Shown here piece by piece: positions 13,811 to 25,962 of a stretch of 64,000 bases of DNA (its first letter is position 1; each line of letters opens with the position of its first letter). This DNA is from Diadema setosum (Eukaryota; Echinodermata; Echinoidea; Diadematoida; Diadematidae), in contig NC_092685.1 of NCBI RefSeq assembly GCF_964275005.1, positions 35,595,018 through 35,659,017 of the forward strand, given 5' to 3'. The translations under genes and the position numbers were made by a program. A model generated the notes under the pieces. It was not told where the DNA came from. It did no database searches and saw only the letters and a list, made by a program, of their open reading frames with translations.

Positions 13811-16180
13811 TCTCCTCCCACACGAAGATGTTTTTGCATTTTCAGACCTGAAATTCAGCGATTTGGTGCAAATTTTTGGTGCAATACTTATTTTTTTTTT
13901 CCAGCGCCCCCTCCCAAAAATAAATGTAATGGAAATAAATTGGGTTTTTTTAGGGAAGTGTTAAAATCATGGAATTTAGCTCTTATTCCGAATGTACATC
14001 ATCTGTGTGTATGCACAAAGTCTAGTGAGGTAAGGCTTAGGGGAGGGTGTGGGAGGGGAATCGACGTAGCTTTTGCGTTAATACAGTTGAAATAAAGCGA
14101 TCTGAAGCACACTTTTTGTGGAAAATTCGGAAATTGTCATCCCCAAAGTGTACTAAATCTATAGAGGGGACCGGGGAGGTGAGAGGCACCTCCCTGGAGG
14201 GGACCAAGCAATGGGAGGGTGGCAAGATACGTCTCCCATATTCGAGGGAGCTTTTTTTTTCAGTTTTAAAACTGAAATTCAACAATCTGGTGCACACTTC
14301 TGTTGGAATATCTAGAAATTATTTTGTCAATCAGAGAAGGTGGGAGGGGATAAGCCCTATTCCCCCTTGTTGCACGAGGGAGATTCTGTACATTCTGATT
14401 GCATTTAAACGTTTTGGTGCACAAAATTTGTGGCATATTTGGAAAACTGTCTATGTTCAAAGTGTAGCCACAGTCTACTTGTATGGATGGGGCGGGGGGG
14501 GGGGGGGGAGCAGGGAGAAGGCGTGGGCGGGTGATACTACCACCCTTCCCGTATACGAGGGAGCGTTTGCCTTTTTAAAGTTGAAATTGAGATATCTCGC
14601 ATACGCATACGCATATTTGATGGAATATTTGGGAAATTCAAAAAAAAAAAAAAAAACTAGAAATGTCGCTTTGGCGACTAGTATGCCTCCGCCATAATGC
14701 ATGATTTGACTCGATTTAACTCGACTTTGACCCATTCATACATTTAGGCATTGAGTAATTTTCAAGGTACAGGTGTGGAGAAAAAGTGCAATTTCTGAAT
14801 TGAATAGTAAATTGTTACCATTTTCATCTGGCCCTTGACCCTAAAATTCATGAGATAATTACTTTCAGGTAGAACATGCATAATATGTACTAAGTTTCAA
14901 GGTAACTTGAGCCACTTCCGAGATATGGAGGAAAAAGTTAGTTCAGCACTTTCAATTGATCTTTGACCTTTTGACCTTTGAGGCAAAAAGAGAAAAAAAA
15001 ACTTTCCAGAGAATTTCTATTAGGTTACACATGCATACACCAAGTGTAAAAAAATAACCCTGCTGGCATTGCATAAATATGAGGGTAATAATAAAATTTT
15101 GAAGTCTTGCACTTGACCTTTGACCCCTGACCTTTGACCCCATGAACCCTACATTCTCTAGATAATCAGTCAGTACATGTATATACTATACGTTCCATGA
15201 AGATACCTTGAACAATTGTCCAAGGTACAGAGAAAAAAAAGAAGTTTTAATATTTCTACTTGACCTTTGACCTCATGACCCAAACTTTCACCAGAGAATC
15301 TTAATTGGGTAATACATGTATACACTAAGTTCCAAGAAAATATCTTCAGGCATTCACTAGATATGGTGGAAATAGTGAAATTTTATGTATTTGACCCTGA
15401 CCTTTTGACCTGTGACCTCATGACCCAAACTTTCACCAGAGAATCTTAATTGGGTAATACATGTATACACTAAGTTCCAAGAAAATATCTTCAGGCATTC
15501 AATAGATATGGTGGAAATAGTGAAATTTTATGTATTGTACGGACGGACGGACGGACGGAAGGACGGACGGACGGACGGACAACCCGAAAACATAATGCCT
15601 CCGGCACCACTTCGTGGCGGAGGCATAAAAACACTAAAAAAACACTGATCTGTGACGGTGGAAGTGAGCGAGGAAAGGGTTGCTTAAAAGGGGATATTCC
15701 CCTTGTACATGAAGGAGTTTTCGGAATATAAGTGATAAGTCTTGTACACTCAGAATTATTCAGATTTTTTTGTAAATCTGAAAAGTGTACTAAGGCTAGG
15801 AAAATGGGCACAGAGGGGGAGGGTTTGGGAAGGGGTACCCCCCCCCCCTCCTAAGCACGAGAGATTTTGAATTTTTTTTTAATTGAAATTCAGCAATCTG
15901 GTGTACACTTTGGATAAGATATTTGGACAAAACGCAAGAAAATTTTCCTCATTTCGGGAATTATTGGGGGACAAAAGGATCGACGTCCCTGCATACGAGT
16001 GGGCTTTTGCATTCTTAGAATACAAATACAAATGAAAAGTTTTGATGGAAAATTCGGAAAGCTGTCAATCCCCAAAGTGTACTTAAGTTTTTAATGGGAA
16101 ACAAAGTGGGGAAAGAGTTGATTGAAAGAAGAAATCCCCTCCCACCCACGGTTGATCTTTTGTGTTCTTCTCTTCTTTTT
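13811..16180. repeat. Degenerate satellite-like array, period about 150-170 bp, interrupted by insertion
   Basis: A unit recurs at roughly 13.85, 14.05, 14.2, 14.38 and 14.55 kb, and again at 15.7, 15.88 and 16.0 kb. Each has a GA/G-rich block, a CGAGGGAG(C/A)TTTTGC-like block, TTGAAATTCAGCAATCTGG, GTGCACACTT, and GGAAAATTCGGAAA followed by CCCCAAAGTGTACT. The array is split by a Helentron-like element at 14658-15627 and bounded by a second one at 16181. A stray unit also occurs near 53010-53055. Confidence 0.55.
14658..15627 (-). mobile_element. Helentron-like non-autonomous element, copy 1
   Basis: In element orientation it starts TATGCCTCCGCC and ends with the mirrored subterminal block GGCGGAGGCATA, hairpin GTCGC-CAAA-GCGAC (14666-14679), ATTT and CTAG. 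T flanks both ends, the insertion pattern known for Helentrons. A GGAC-type tetranucleotide tract lies at 15540-15580, and modules rich in TTGACCTTTGACC fill the interior. It has no protein-coding capacity and inserted into the satellite-like array. Confidence 0.7.
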
Positions 16181-17543
16181 TATGCCTCCGCCACGAAGTG
16201 GTGCCGGAGGCATTATGTTTTCGGGTTGTCCGTCCGTCCGTCCGTCCGTCCTTCCGTCCGTCCGTCCGTCCGTCCGTCCTTCTGTCCGTCCGTCCGTCCT
16301 TCCGTCCGTCCGTCCGTCCTTCCGTCCGTCCGTAATGAATTTTGTGGACAAGGTAACTATCAAAACCTGTTGAGGTATCCTAATGAAACTTGGCATGTAT
16401 GTGTATTAGGGTGTGAAGTTGTGCCTATCAACTTTTGGGTGCACATGCTCGAGGTCAAAGGTCAAAAGGTCAAGGTCAAATACATAAAATTTCACTATTT
16501 CCACCATATCTATTGAATGCCTGAAGATATTTTCTTGAAACTTAGTGTATACATGTATTACCCAATTAAGATTCTCTGGTGAAAGTTTGGGTCATGAGGT
16601 CAAAGGTCAAAGGTCAAAAGGTCAGGGTCAAATACATGAAATTTCACTATTTTCGCCATATCTATTGAATGCCTGAAGATATTTTCTTGAAACTTAGTGT
16701 ATACATGTATTACCCAATTAAGATTCTCTGGTGAAAGTTTTGGTCATGAGGTCAAAGGTCAAAGGTCAAAAGGTCAAGTAAAAATATCAAAACTTCTTTT
16801 TTTTTCTCCGTGCCTTGGAAAATTGTTCAAGGTATCTTCATGGAACATAGTATATACATGTACTGACTGGAAGTGATTATCTAGAGAATGTAGGGTTCAT
16901 GGGGTCAAAGGTCAGGGGTCAAAGGTCAAGTGCAACACTTCAAAATCTTAATATTTCCCTCCTATCATGCAATGCCAGCAGGGTTATTTTTTTTTTTTTA
17001 CACTTGGTGTATGCATACATGTGTAACCTAATAGAAATTTTCTGGAAAGCTTTTTTTTTCTTCTTTTTTTGCCTCACAGGTCAAAAGATCAAAGATCAAA
17101 TGAAAGTGCTGAACTAACTTTTTCCTCCATATCTCGAAGTGGCTCAAGTTATCTTGAAACTTAGTACATATTATGCATGTTCTCCCTGAAAGTGATTATC
17201 TTATGAATTTTAGGGTCAAGGGCCAGATGAAAATGGTAACAATTTACTATTCAATTCAGAAATTGCACTTTTTCTCCACACCTGTACCTTGAAAATTACT
17301 CAATGCCTAGATGTATGAATGGGTCAAAGTCGAGTTAAAGTCCTTAAATCCCTAGATACATGCTCTCCTATTCATCCAATTAAACCTAGGTCAAGGAAGG
17401 TGAACATTTAACACATTTGTGACAAACTTGTCATTTCAATATTTTGCCAATTTTGTGAAAATGTAATCATGTACTATCTAGACCTATTGGGAAAATCATG
17501 CATTATGGCGGAGGCATACCAGTCGCCAAAGCGACATTTCTAG
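16181..17543 (+). mobile_element. Helentron-like non-autonomous element, copy 2
   Basis: Same family as copy 1 in the opposite orientation and longer (1363 bp). Order: TATGCCTCCGCC start, a start-proximal hairpin around CCACGAAGTGG, a (CCGT)n tract at about 16230-16332, tandem ~145-bp modules each ending in AGGTCAAAGGTCA half-site runs, GGCGGAGGCATA, hairpin GTCGC-CAAA-GCGAC (17522-17535), then CTAG. The serine/proline/valine/arginine-rich open frames over the (CCGT)n tract are artefacts. Confidence 0.72.
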
Positions 17544-17689
17544 TTGTTATTGTTTGTTTGTTTGTTTTCGTACATAATTTACAGATGGTCCCGAGTTGCT
17601 CGCGTCATAGCATGTTTAAATGTAGGCCTGTACTATTTGACGTTGTCAACATCTAGACCATACCTTATGTCGATTTCTTCGCGAGCGAG

Positions 17690-17945
17690 CGAAGCGAGCG
17701 AGCGCTTGAGAAAATTATGCACACATTTTCCTACAAGATAGAATACTGTTCATCTCTGTTACATGGCGGGCGTACGAACGTCATGCAATATGCCAAAATT
17801 GATACAATCACATTTCTGCTTCCTCCATTTTTTTTCTCAAATTTCGGGGGGGGGGGGGGATGATTGTACAGGCCATCCCTCCTCCTCCATTTCAGGGGGG
17901 GGGGGATTCATCCCCCCATCCCCCCCCCCCCGATTTACGCCGATG
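17690..17945. repeat. GCGA repeat and G-run MITE fragment
   Basis: (GCGA)-type short repeats at about 17692-17704 are followed by paired G-runs and C-runs at 17845-17935 that end in GATTTACGCC. This resembles remnants of inverted-repeat elements with homopolymer-G ends. It does not look coding. Confidence 0.4.
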
Positions 17946-18109
17946 CTCTCATAGCAAATCACCAAGCAGTTTGTCCATATGATGAAAATAATTGTGGAAA
18001 TAATCAATATCTGCAATAATCCTCAGGATTGAAGGAGGAAGATGTATGTGCAACTTTAATGTGTGACTGGCAAAGTTAACAATGTTGCATCATAACTCAA
18101 AACTTGACG

Positions 18110-19384
18110 GCTTGTGCCGAAAGGGTGGGTTGGGTGGTGGCGCGTCGCGTTAATGGGAACCCCACCCTTCGTCCAAAGCCCCCCCCCCCCCCCCCCGGTT
18201 TTGCCGAAAGGGTGCGTTGGTACTTTTTCTCATGTAATATTAAAGACGAGTTTTGAATTTGTATTTAACCTTCAAACAACCATTTCAAAGAGGCTATCGT
18301 CCGGATCGGTTTACACTCTATTACCACTTGGTCTACAGCCAGTTGGTCTAATAGACTGTTTGATATCAGTTGGTCTAATAACCATTTGGTCTGGTCATCA
18401 TTTCGTCCAATTATTGTTATTTGGGTTAATTACTATTTGGTCTGCAGTCAATTCGTCTAATAATAGCCATTTGGTCTATTTTTGGTCTAACACCAATTTA
18501 TATCATCAAGTACCGATTTGGTTTACTATGAGTTGGTCTAATTCCATTTCGTCTAATCATCAAATGGTCTAAGATAAAACCAAATTTGTCCAATATAAAT
18601 TTGGTATACACATCATTAATTTTGGTCCATTGCCCAGTTGGTCTAGCCTTAGCCTGTCTATCATTTAGTCTACACCCATTTAGTCTAATAACCATTGATC
18701 TTATTGCCATTTGGTCTAATAGCCAGCCTCCTAATCTAATCAGGTACCATTTGGTCCAATCATCGTTTCGTCTATATGACCAACTGGGTTATTATTATTA
18801 TTATTATTTTGTTTTTGTTTTTTTTTGGGGGGGGCCTTTTTCTACGACTACGGACTACCCTCTGACCCTTCATTGAGGGAGAAAAAAAATATGTTCATAC
18901 ACATGAAATAAGATTAGGGTAAAGTTTAGGGTCCCTCGCCCCTCCCCATGGTGCCAGGCCAGCACCCCCAGCAGTTGGACTATAGATAAGCCACTGATTA
19001 TCCACATGATCCATGCCCTGTAATGTAAAACAGAAACGGATATTAGACCAAATGGATATTGGACCAAATGAACATTGGACGAACTAAATATTAGATCCGG
19101 ACGATAGCCTCTTTGAAATGGTTGTTTGAAGGTTAAATATAAATTCAAAACTCGTCTTTTAATATTACATGAGAAAAAGTACCAACGCACCCTATTCGGC
19201 AAAACGGGGGGGGGGGGGGGGGGGCTTTGGACGAAGGGTGGGGTTCCAGTCAACGCGACGCGACCCAACGCTCCCAACGCACCCTTTCGGCAAAACCGGG
19301 GGGGGGGGGGGAGGCTTTGGACGAAGGGTGGTGTTCCCATTAACGCGACGCGCCACCACCCAACCCACCCTTTCGGCACAAGCC
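18110..19384. mobile_element. Foldback element with long terminal inverted repeats and 9-bp target duplication
   Basis: The 1275-bp element is bounded by exact 9-bp duplications AAACTTGAC (18101-18109 and 19385-19393). It begins GGCTTGTGCCGAAAGGG and ends with the reverse complement. The inverted arms (roughly 18110-18322 and 19093-19384) are near-identical, except that the right arm carries an extra internal unit with its own G-run. The centre is degenerate tandem copies of a ~20-bp unit with core TTTGGTCTAAT. Long inverted repeats and a 9-bp duplication suggest a Mutator-like or echinoderm Tu-like foldback. There is no transposase. Confidence 0.8.
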
Positions 19385-19393
19385 AAACTTGAC

Positions 19394-19644
19394 TGAAGAA
19401 TATCCATAGAGGCATCCTCTATACTGTCCATTCTATGAGGAATCAGTCATTCCTCATCTTTACCGGATATCATTTCACGGTATGCCGCCTCAGTGCTAAA
19501 TATTGATCATATTCATACTCAAACACCTTTGTCGAGCTGTTTGTTTCAATGTTTTGACATTTTAACACATTCCCTCCGAGATGTTGTAATTCTCTATGAA
19601 TTGTACACATAACAATCCCAGTTCCCATATTTATAGGCAATAAG
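19394..19644. other. Non-coding stretch
   Basis: No repeat or gene recognised between the foldback element and the candidate small membrane-protein frame. Confidence 0.4.
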
Positions 19645-19863
19645 CTATACTGCTTTAGCATGATTGTGTAACCTACTGATCATCATTTTCTGAATCTTGA
19701 TTCTCTTCTTCACAGCTGAGTATACGTACATAAGGCAGATCAGGATAAGTAAGCACCACGCGGCCGTTCTGAGGAGTGACTCGTCCAGATCCTCCTGAGC
19801 GTCCTCTTGCCCCTGCCGCAGACAGACAGTCCGTGGCTGGCCTCTTCTCTCGCTGGAGAGCAT
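19645..19863 (-). CDS. Possible small single-pass membrane protein or exon
   Basis: An ATG-started frame of 72 residues reads MLSSERRGQPRTVCLRQG, then an acidic stretch (EDAQEDLDESLL), one clear hydrophobic helix (residues about 35-50, WCLLILICLMYVY), and a basic tail (KKRIKIQK). Local GC and codon composition are higher than in the flanks, and the topology (acidic N side, basic C side of one helix) looks protein-like. I recognise no family. It may be an exon rather than a whole gene: the upstream edge is GT/AG-ambiguous and no promoter is evident. Chance is a serious alternative. Confidence 0.3.
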   Translation of the reverse strand: MLSSERRGQPRTVCLRQGQEDAQEDLDESLLRTAAWCLLILICLMYVYSAVKKRIKIQKMMISRLHNHAKAV

Positions 19864-19875
19864 CCTCACCGTCAA

Positions 19876-22800
19876 CCAGTCGGTACCGCTTTCACTACAT
19901 CGAATGAACGACGTTCAGAGACAGATTTTCATGACATGAAAAGTTAAGAGGAAAGTGAAATAAATTGACTTAACAATAATGTCGTCGCTCAATATAACAT
20001 TTCTTTTTAATCAGGCAATAGCAAAGAACAGAGGAAAATACAGAAATCTGAATATCTATCACGCAAAACACAATTATTTGGGGGGCAAAAAAGACATCAT
20101 TGGATAGTACGCGTTGAGAGGAGTGCACAGTCTGTCTGTGGAAACTGGGCCCGTTCATATGTGAAAAGCAATGGTGGTCAACATCGTTCCCGCCATCAAG
20201 GTCCTAAACTTGACTGACGGAGAACAAATATCGGACGATGGCAGTAAAAGAATACGCAAACACTCCATGGTGTACTTGAGGCCAGTGTCACGGATATCAG
20301 TGTGACGGGAGGCAGACATCCTTGTCTACACAGCGGAGAGACGGGACAGCACTGGGTGTTTCAAGGAGAGAAAACAGAGACGTAAGATTCTCCTTGTAGA
20401 CAAGACAAGACGGAGATGAACTCATTTAGTAGTCATCACTATGCTGATGTGATACAAGTCAAGTCGCCATGCTTGTGTCACACATGCTATCAACGATTTT
20501 TTTTTGTTCTAAAACAGCAAAAACAGGGCAGATTGTTTTGCTAAGAATAATCAAACGTGAACGATTTCAGACTCTATAGTGTGGGCTTTTCAAAATAAGG
20601 CCCATACACTAGTAATTTGTGGTTTTGGCTTCAAAGCCTCCCTTGAATGATGTGATTCGGTACATACAACTGTATTTTGTGTGTTTGTGTGTTTGTGTGT
20701 GTGTGTGTGTATGCGTGTGTGTGTGTGTGTGTGTGTCTGTATGTGTGTACGTGTTAACGTGTGTGTGTGTGTATGTCTGTATGTGTTAACAACTCTGATG
20801 TCTGTGTGTAAAATGAAACTTAATCTATTTAAATACTGCTTAGTGTTGTTTTTTTAATTTATTGATATTAAGCTAATGGTACATTTCTGGAAATGGGGAT
20901 ATAAAAACGATTTTGTACTGAATATGTAACGAAAAATGTCAAGAAAATGTCAAATTAGAAACAATCTTGATAATGTCCTCTCAGCACACTACATAATTTA
21001 ACCAGTATACATTGTCGGCACCGGTGATATAATTGTCCGGTGCCGATAATCGCTCATGATGTTCACGATTCAGTTCAACGTGTGCGCGTGTTAAGATGAA
21101 CACCTTGCTGTGTTCATTCTTACATGGATATTACCACTTTACGGCCACATCCTATCCTGCATTTTGTGCATGCCGTTGTATGTCAGCTCGTTGCGGAGTA
21201 CTTTGCTTAAAGTATGACAGAACTCTCTATGACACTTAGAATTAGAACAATAAACTTTGCTTAAATTCGAAATGTTTCATGTCATTAGTGAACATGTAAC
21301 ACTACGTATTCACATTGTTTCAAAGTATTTGCACATCACAGTCAAAGTTATGTGCACCCATTATTCCCAGATATTGATTGGTGTCTTTAGGAAAGTCGTC
21401 GATACTTTTCATAAGGTATGGCTTTTAACTGTTTCTGATAATAGATTTGAACACGTTTCTTTCGTAAGCGCTGTAACTTATGCTATATAAAAGTGATAAA
21501 GCTGAATGAATATGTCCTTTGTTCATTGCCTGCGTAGATTTAACCATTTTTTTTTTCTATGTAACCTTTTGAAATATTTGGTGAGATATATAATACGGCC
21601 GTCTTGGTAATCTGTTTTTCAATCATGGCATTCATGCTAATCTACAGCTCAGCTGTATGTCTGCGTTCTATGTAACGTAGTTTTCTGGCTTGTTATACAC
21701 GCTATACAGCTAACAAATTTATTCGCCATGTTCACCGTGCACGGAGTAAAAGCAGACGTAGAGATGCATCTAGCGTATACATGTTTTTGTTTTGGTTTTT
21801 TGCCAAGACGATATAAACGATAGCGTGTCGTGTTATTTGCAAGCAGTGTTGGAGATTCTGTGAAAAACATTGTGCGTGTTATGAATGTGGCCTTAACCGC
21901 ATAAAGACACATCAATAATTTATACATTAATAACAGAGGCAGGTTTTGGTCGCAGAGGACCATGAATTTTTTATTTCGAGACATCGCCATCGGCTGGGCG
22001 GGATTGTACGAAAGGAATTGCTCTGAAACGCGTCATTAATACGAAGGGGGCCGGAAATGTGATGATACGAGTTTGTCTTGACTTGTTTTGTTGTGTCTTC
22101 TTTTGGTCCAAATGGAACTATGAGCATGAATTACTGATATGGATAACTCTGATATTTCCTTCTTTTGTATTTTCTATTTTTAGATAGTATTTCGCTTTTA
22201 TTTTGCTTCTGTAGTTATGATATACTGGCAGACATTTTTGCCAGAAGGTTGTCCATCTCTTCGTTTGCTATCCTTCGCATTAATTCTTCTTTGCAGGCTG
22301 TAAAATAAAAGTATCTATTTGACCGTTGTAAAATCTTGGCACATTAGCGATTAATGAATTATAATAATTGACTTCTAAGATTGATCATACTTTTCAACTC
22401 CATCTTGTGCACATCCCAAGAATGAGTCACATACACAATCACGTTACACCTTGTACATGGATGGGATTCACAAAGCACTTCTGAGGTCTAGGCTATTGGT
22501 ATAGCGAGAAGAGTGAAAGGTCACGTTGAAAGTTTAAAATTACAGTCATATTATGTGCGATAACTGAAGAAGCTTTGATCATATACAGTGCAAATGAAAC
22601 GAATATGACGATTTCAGAGATCATAGATCAATATGAATGTGTCCATGTATAGTCTGATCATTATCCTGATTAGCCATTGATGGTAAGTAATGATGAATTA
22701 TGGAGGCATACTTTAATCCACACTACTACTGGAGCTTCCATGCATGTATTTGGTGCGTTGATCTTAATATCGACAGTGGGTTGTGTTTCGCCGATTACAG

Positions 22801-25421
22801 AAAATAACATCTTTCGCTTTTTGCCAGTAATGAATGCTGAGACATGCTTAAGCTATCAGTGAATACTGCGTGATTTGTTGAGCATGCAACAATAACGCCC
22901 ATTTGATTTTCGTCAGCGAGAATTGTCCCATTGGGATACTTTCAAATGAATAAAACTATGATGTAAAATATGTCGAAATTCTGTGGGAATGGAAAGTGTG
23001 AGATAGACATTGTTATTGTGTCGTTTTTAGATAATTGGAGTTACATTCGCATCAGTATTTACCATTGAATGGAACATTATGTGCGTTGTTTGCATTTAGA
23101 ACTTGTAAAATCGTTCATATTATGAATGTCTTATCATATTATGTGAGATGTCATTGGTCTATGTTGTGGATTACTTTTCTGACTATTTATGTCAACACAA
23201 CTTTCTATATGTAACAATTACGTGATGTACATGAATATACGTGTAATTCTTAATAATAGAAAAGGAAAATTTGCCTTCAAAGAAAATTACCATAGTAAGG
23301 ACTTCAAAAAGTTTTGAAGATTATCACACGTTGTCTGGTTATTATCTCGAAGTGCCAATGGTAGAATTGTACTGAATTTCATTGAATATGAACGGTGAAT
23401 TCTTCTCTCAAGTGCTCTCATGTTTTACGGACTCATTATACCTGTAATTTTTGAACACTGGCGGATTGGAAACCTTAAAGTGCAATTCCATTCCATTTTC
23501 AAGTTGGGTTGAAATAAGTCCATTTTCATCACACGAAGAGAATGGTGGAGGTTTCACCAAATCGGAACTTAAGTGAGAAAATTCGGAATTTAATTTTTTT
23601 TTCTATTACGATATGTTTTCACGCATCAGTGATATTAGTCACAAAAACATTCAAAGTGGCTGAGTGCTGAGGAGAATATGATTGTTATCACCTCACAAGT
23701 CAACAAGTCTCCCGTTGCGGTGAAAACAATCTTCCACTTCATTTCCTTTTCAACATGAGGTGAATAAGATTAAGATGTATCCTTCACATCAAACTATTGT
23801 AGTCTTGTAATCACTCAACAACAATGAGTTTCCGATTAGATGTGCAGTTTCTGAGTCACCGACCAAAAACATGATTTTGATTTTTTTTTTGTGTAGTACA
23901 AATCAAAGTCAGACTTGTGAGGTGATAAGATGTCTTCATCGCATTTCTCAATTTTCGAGTATACTCCGTGCAAAAGTTCTGAAAAGTGTCTCCTGCGTCT
24001 TGAATCATTGATTTTTTTTTTTATGTGATAATCTGGCAATGATAAAGTTTCGAGAGGCAGGGTTGCCAAAAACAGTGTGTCTTTATGATACGTTCGTGTC
24101 AAACCAACCCCACTTACTTTGCATACTTGATTACAATCATTATCAATGTTCGTTGAAATAATTAAAACTTGAATTCCGTAACTTTGTTATTCATGTCCAA
24201 CTTTGATGTAACTTCCATCTTTTTGATTGGGTTTGCTCTATTTAAGTCAACTTGAATATGGACTGTAGCACTGTACTTTAAATCCTTTGTCATGACCCAC
24301 AGAAACTGATGTTTGAACAGATCCACCTGTGATTCAAACGGACTTTGGAAGAAAACCGTGCCACGTGTTTAAGCTTGTTAAGCATCTTCATTAAACATTT
24401 TCATACTTCTTGTCATATGTGGAAAAAACAAAAGCAAAAGCGATGTGTCTTGTTTCATTGACTTGATACCCTTAGAACTCTGATAGGTCGTAATCGGCTA
24501 GATTAGTACTCGTTAGCTTAATTAAAAAAAAAAAAAATGTGATGAAAATAATTTTGCTGTGGGAAAGCGTCATTCCCGCGACTGTGAAAAGTGCGTCGAG
24601 CATTGCCATCATGTTCCTTTCTTCTCTTTTTGTGATTAAATTCCATTCTCTTATCCGAACGCGTTTTTACTACATTCTTAGTGCTGCTATCAATTTTTCA
24701 GTGTTGCTAAGCAATGGTACATGGGACGCATGGTGTACTTGTATAACAGATATTTTACAGCTCATTGTGTTTGTTCGTTTGGTTATTGATATTCCCGTCA
24801 AATTGCATGCCGACTCTGAAATCACACCAGCATTCAATATCTCTAGTATCTGTAGATGTCTGTCACTGCTGTCAGGAAAGAACTGTTTCCATGTAAGCAA
24901 AAAGAGCATTTCCGCGTGTTGAATGTGTATGTCAGCCTTTACTTTTTTATGGTTCTGTGTAACATTTTCTTGTCTATTTATGCTTTGAAATCATGATTTA
25001 GTGGATCCTTTTTGTCTATAGCGTCATGTTAACTTATCTTTACAATAAAGTTTGCAAAAAGAGCATGGTGCATTATAGTTTTGTTGTTTAGTATCAATAG
25101 AACACGGTATTTAGAAACGAACTGCTGGGTGATATGTCTCTTGACAGGCCCGTTACTAGGGGGTCGAGTCCCCCCCCCCCCCCTTTTTTTTTAAATGGTT
25201 GAGAGTCTGACTCTGAATGAATGGTTGAGAGAGATATCTTTAGAGCAGTGTGACCCAAACTCAACAATGACCGTACGCAGGAGAAGTAGGGGGAGAAACC
25301 GTCCTGCCCCCCCCCCCATTTTTCTTTGGACTCGGATATTAGATTTTGATATGATTTGATCAATAAATTGAGAAGATGGGTTTAGTCAACAATTGAACGT
25401 GTGATTTTTATGCAAATACGC

Positions 25422-25464
<43 letters not shown>

Positions 25465-25552
25465 CACGAGTGAAAATACCAGATTATCTATCCACGAATC
25501 CAGAGCAATACAAAATGGCCGAATTGGATGGTTTAATCAGTGATGAGTTACA
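19876..25552. other. Long non-coding stretch
   Basis: No supported gene. It contains a long (GT)n-type region at about 20678-20790, a GC hairpin at 21015-21046, an imperfect inverted repeat with shared TATCACCTCACAAGTC near 23690 and 23910, and a (GT)n tract at about 25424-25461. Fragments with C-runs at 25144-25330 resemble G-run MITE ends. Confidence 0.4.
21015..21046. repeat. Perfect 10-bp GC-rich hairpin
   Basis: TCGGCACCGG and its exact reverse complement CCGGTGCCGA are separated by a 12-base AT-rich loop. It stands alone in AT-rich sequence with no T-run after it. Function unknown. Confidence 0.65.
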
Positions 25553-25948
25553 TTAAAGGGATGGTATAGTATTGGTGAAGATGAGGATTGGGCTTTTAAC
25601 TTTTCGTGAGATACCAAGAAACTGCGTATGAAATAGTACAGAGCAGACCATTCTAAAAGGAATTCAAAGTTTATTTGATGAAAATCGGTTTTGGAATGGC
25701 TGAAACATCCAAACACATGTTAAAACAAAGCAATCATGATAAAAGGTGGGTCCCAACTTTTATCACGATTGCTCGTTTTTTGGTATCTCGGCCATTTCAA
25801 AATTTTCATCAAATAAACGTTGAATTCCTTTTGGAATTACATGCTCTTTCATATTTCGTAATAATTTTTTTCATTATCTCATCAAAAAAAAAAAAAAATG
25901 TTAGAAATGAGAAGTTAGGTTTCAATCAAAACTATACGATCCCTTTAA
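25553..25948. repeat. TTAA-flanked MITE with long internal palindrome
   Basis: Starts TTAAAGGGATGGTATAGT and ends with a near reverse complement. Inside, a second inverted pair (AGGAATTCAAAGTTTATTTGATG against its mirror near 25800) makes nearly the whole element one hairpin. No coding capacity. Confidence 0.7.
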
Positions 25949-25962
25949 TTACGTTGCCTCCA

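Noticed and set aside
16094-16516. Open frames rich in PSVRPSVR-type repeats
   Set aside because: They are translations of the (CCGT)n microsatellite inside the Helentron-like element, open in several frames at once.
13811-17543. CRISPR-like regular repeats
   Set aside because: Units are ~145-170 bp and degenerate, in a eukaryotic repeat context; no short identical repeats with unique spacers.
24539-24922. 127-residue hydrophobic frame
   Set aside because: Starts in a poly-A context, has no family resemblance and no splice or start context; AT-rich DNA often gives such hydrophobic frames.
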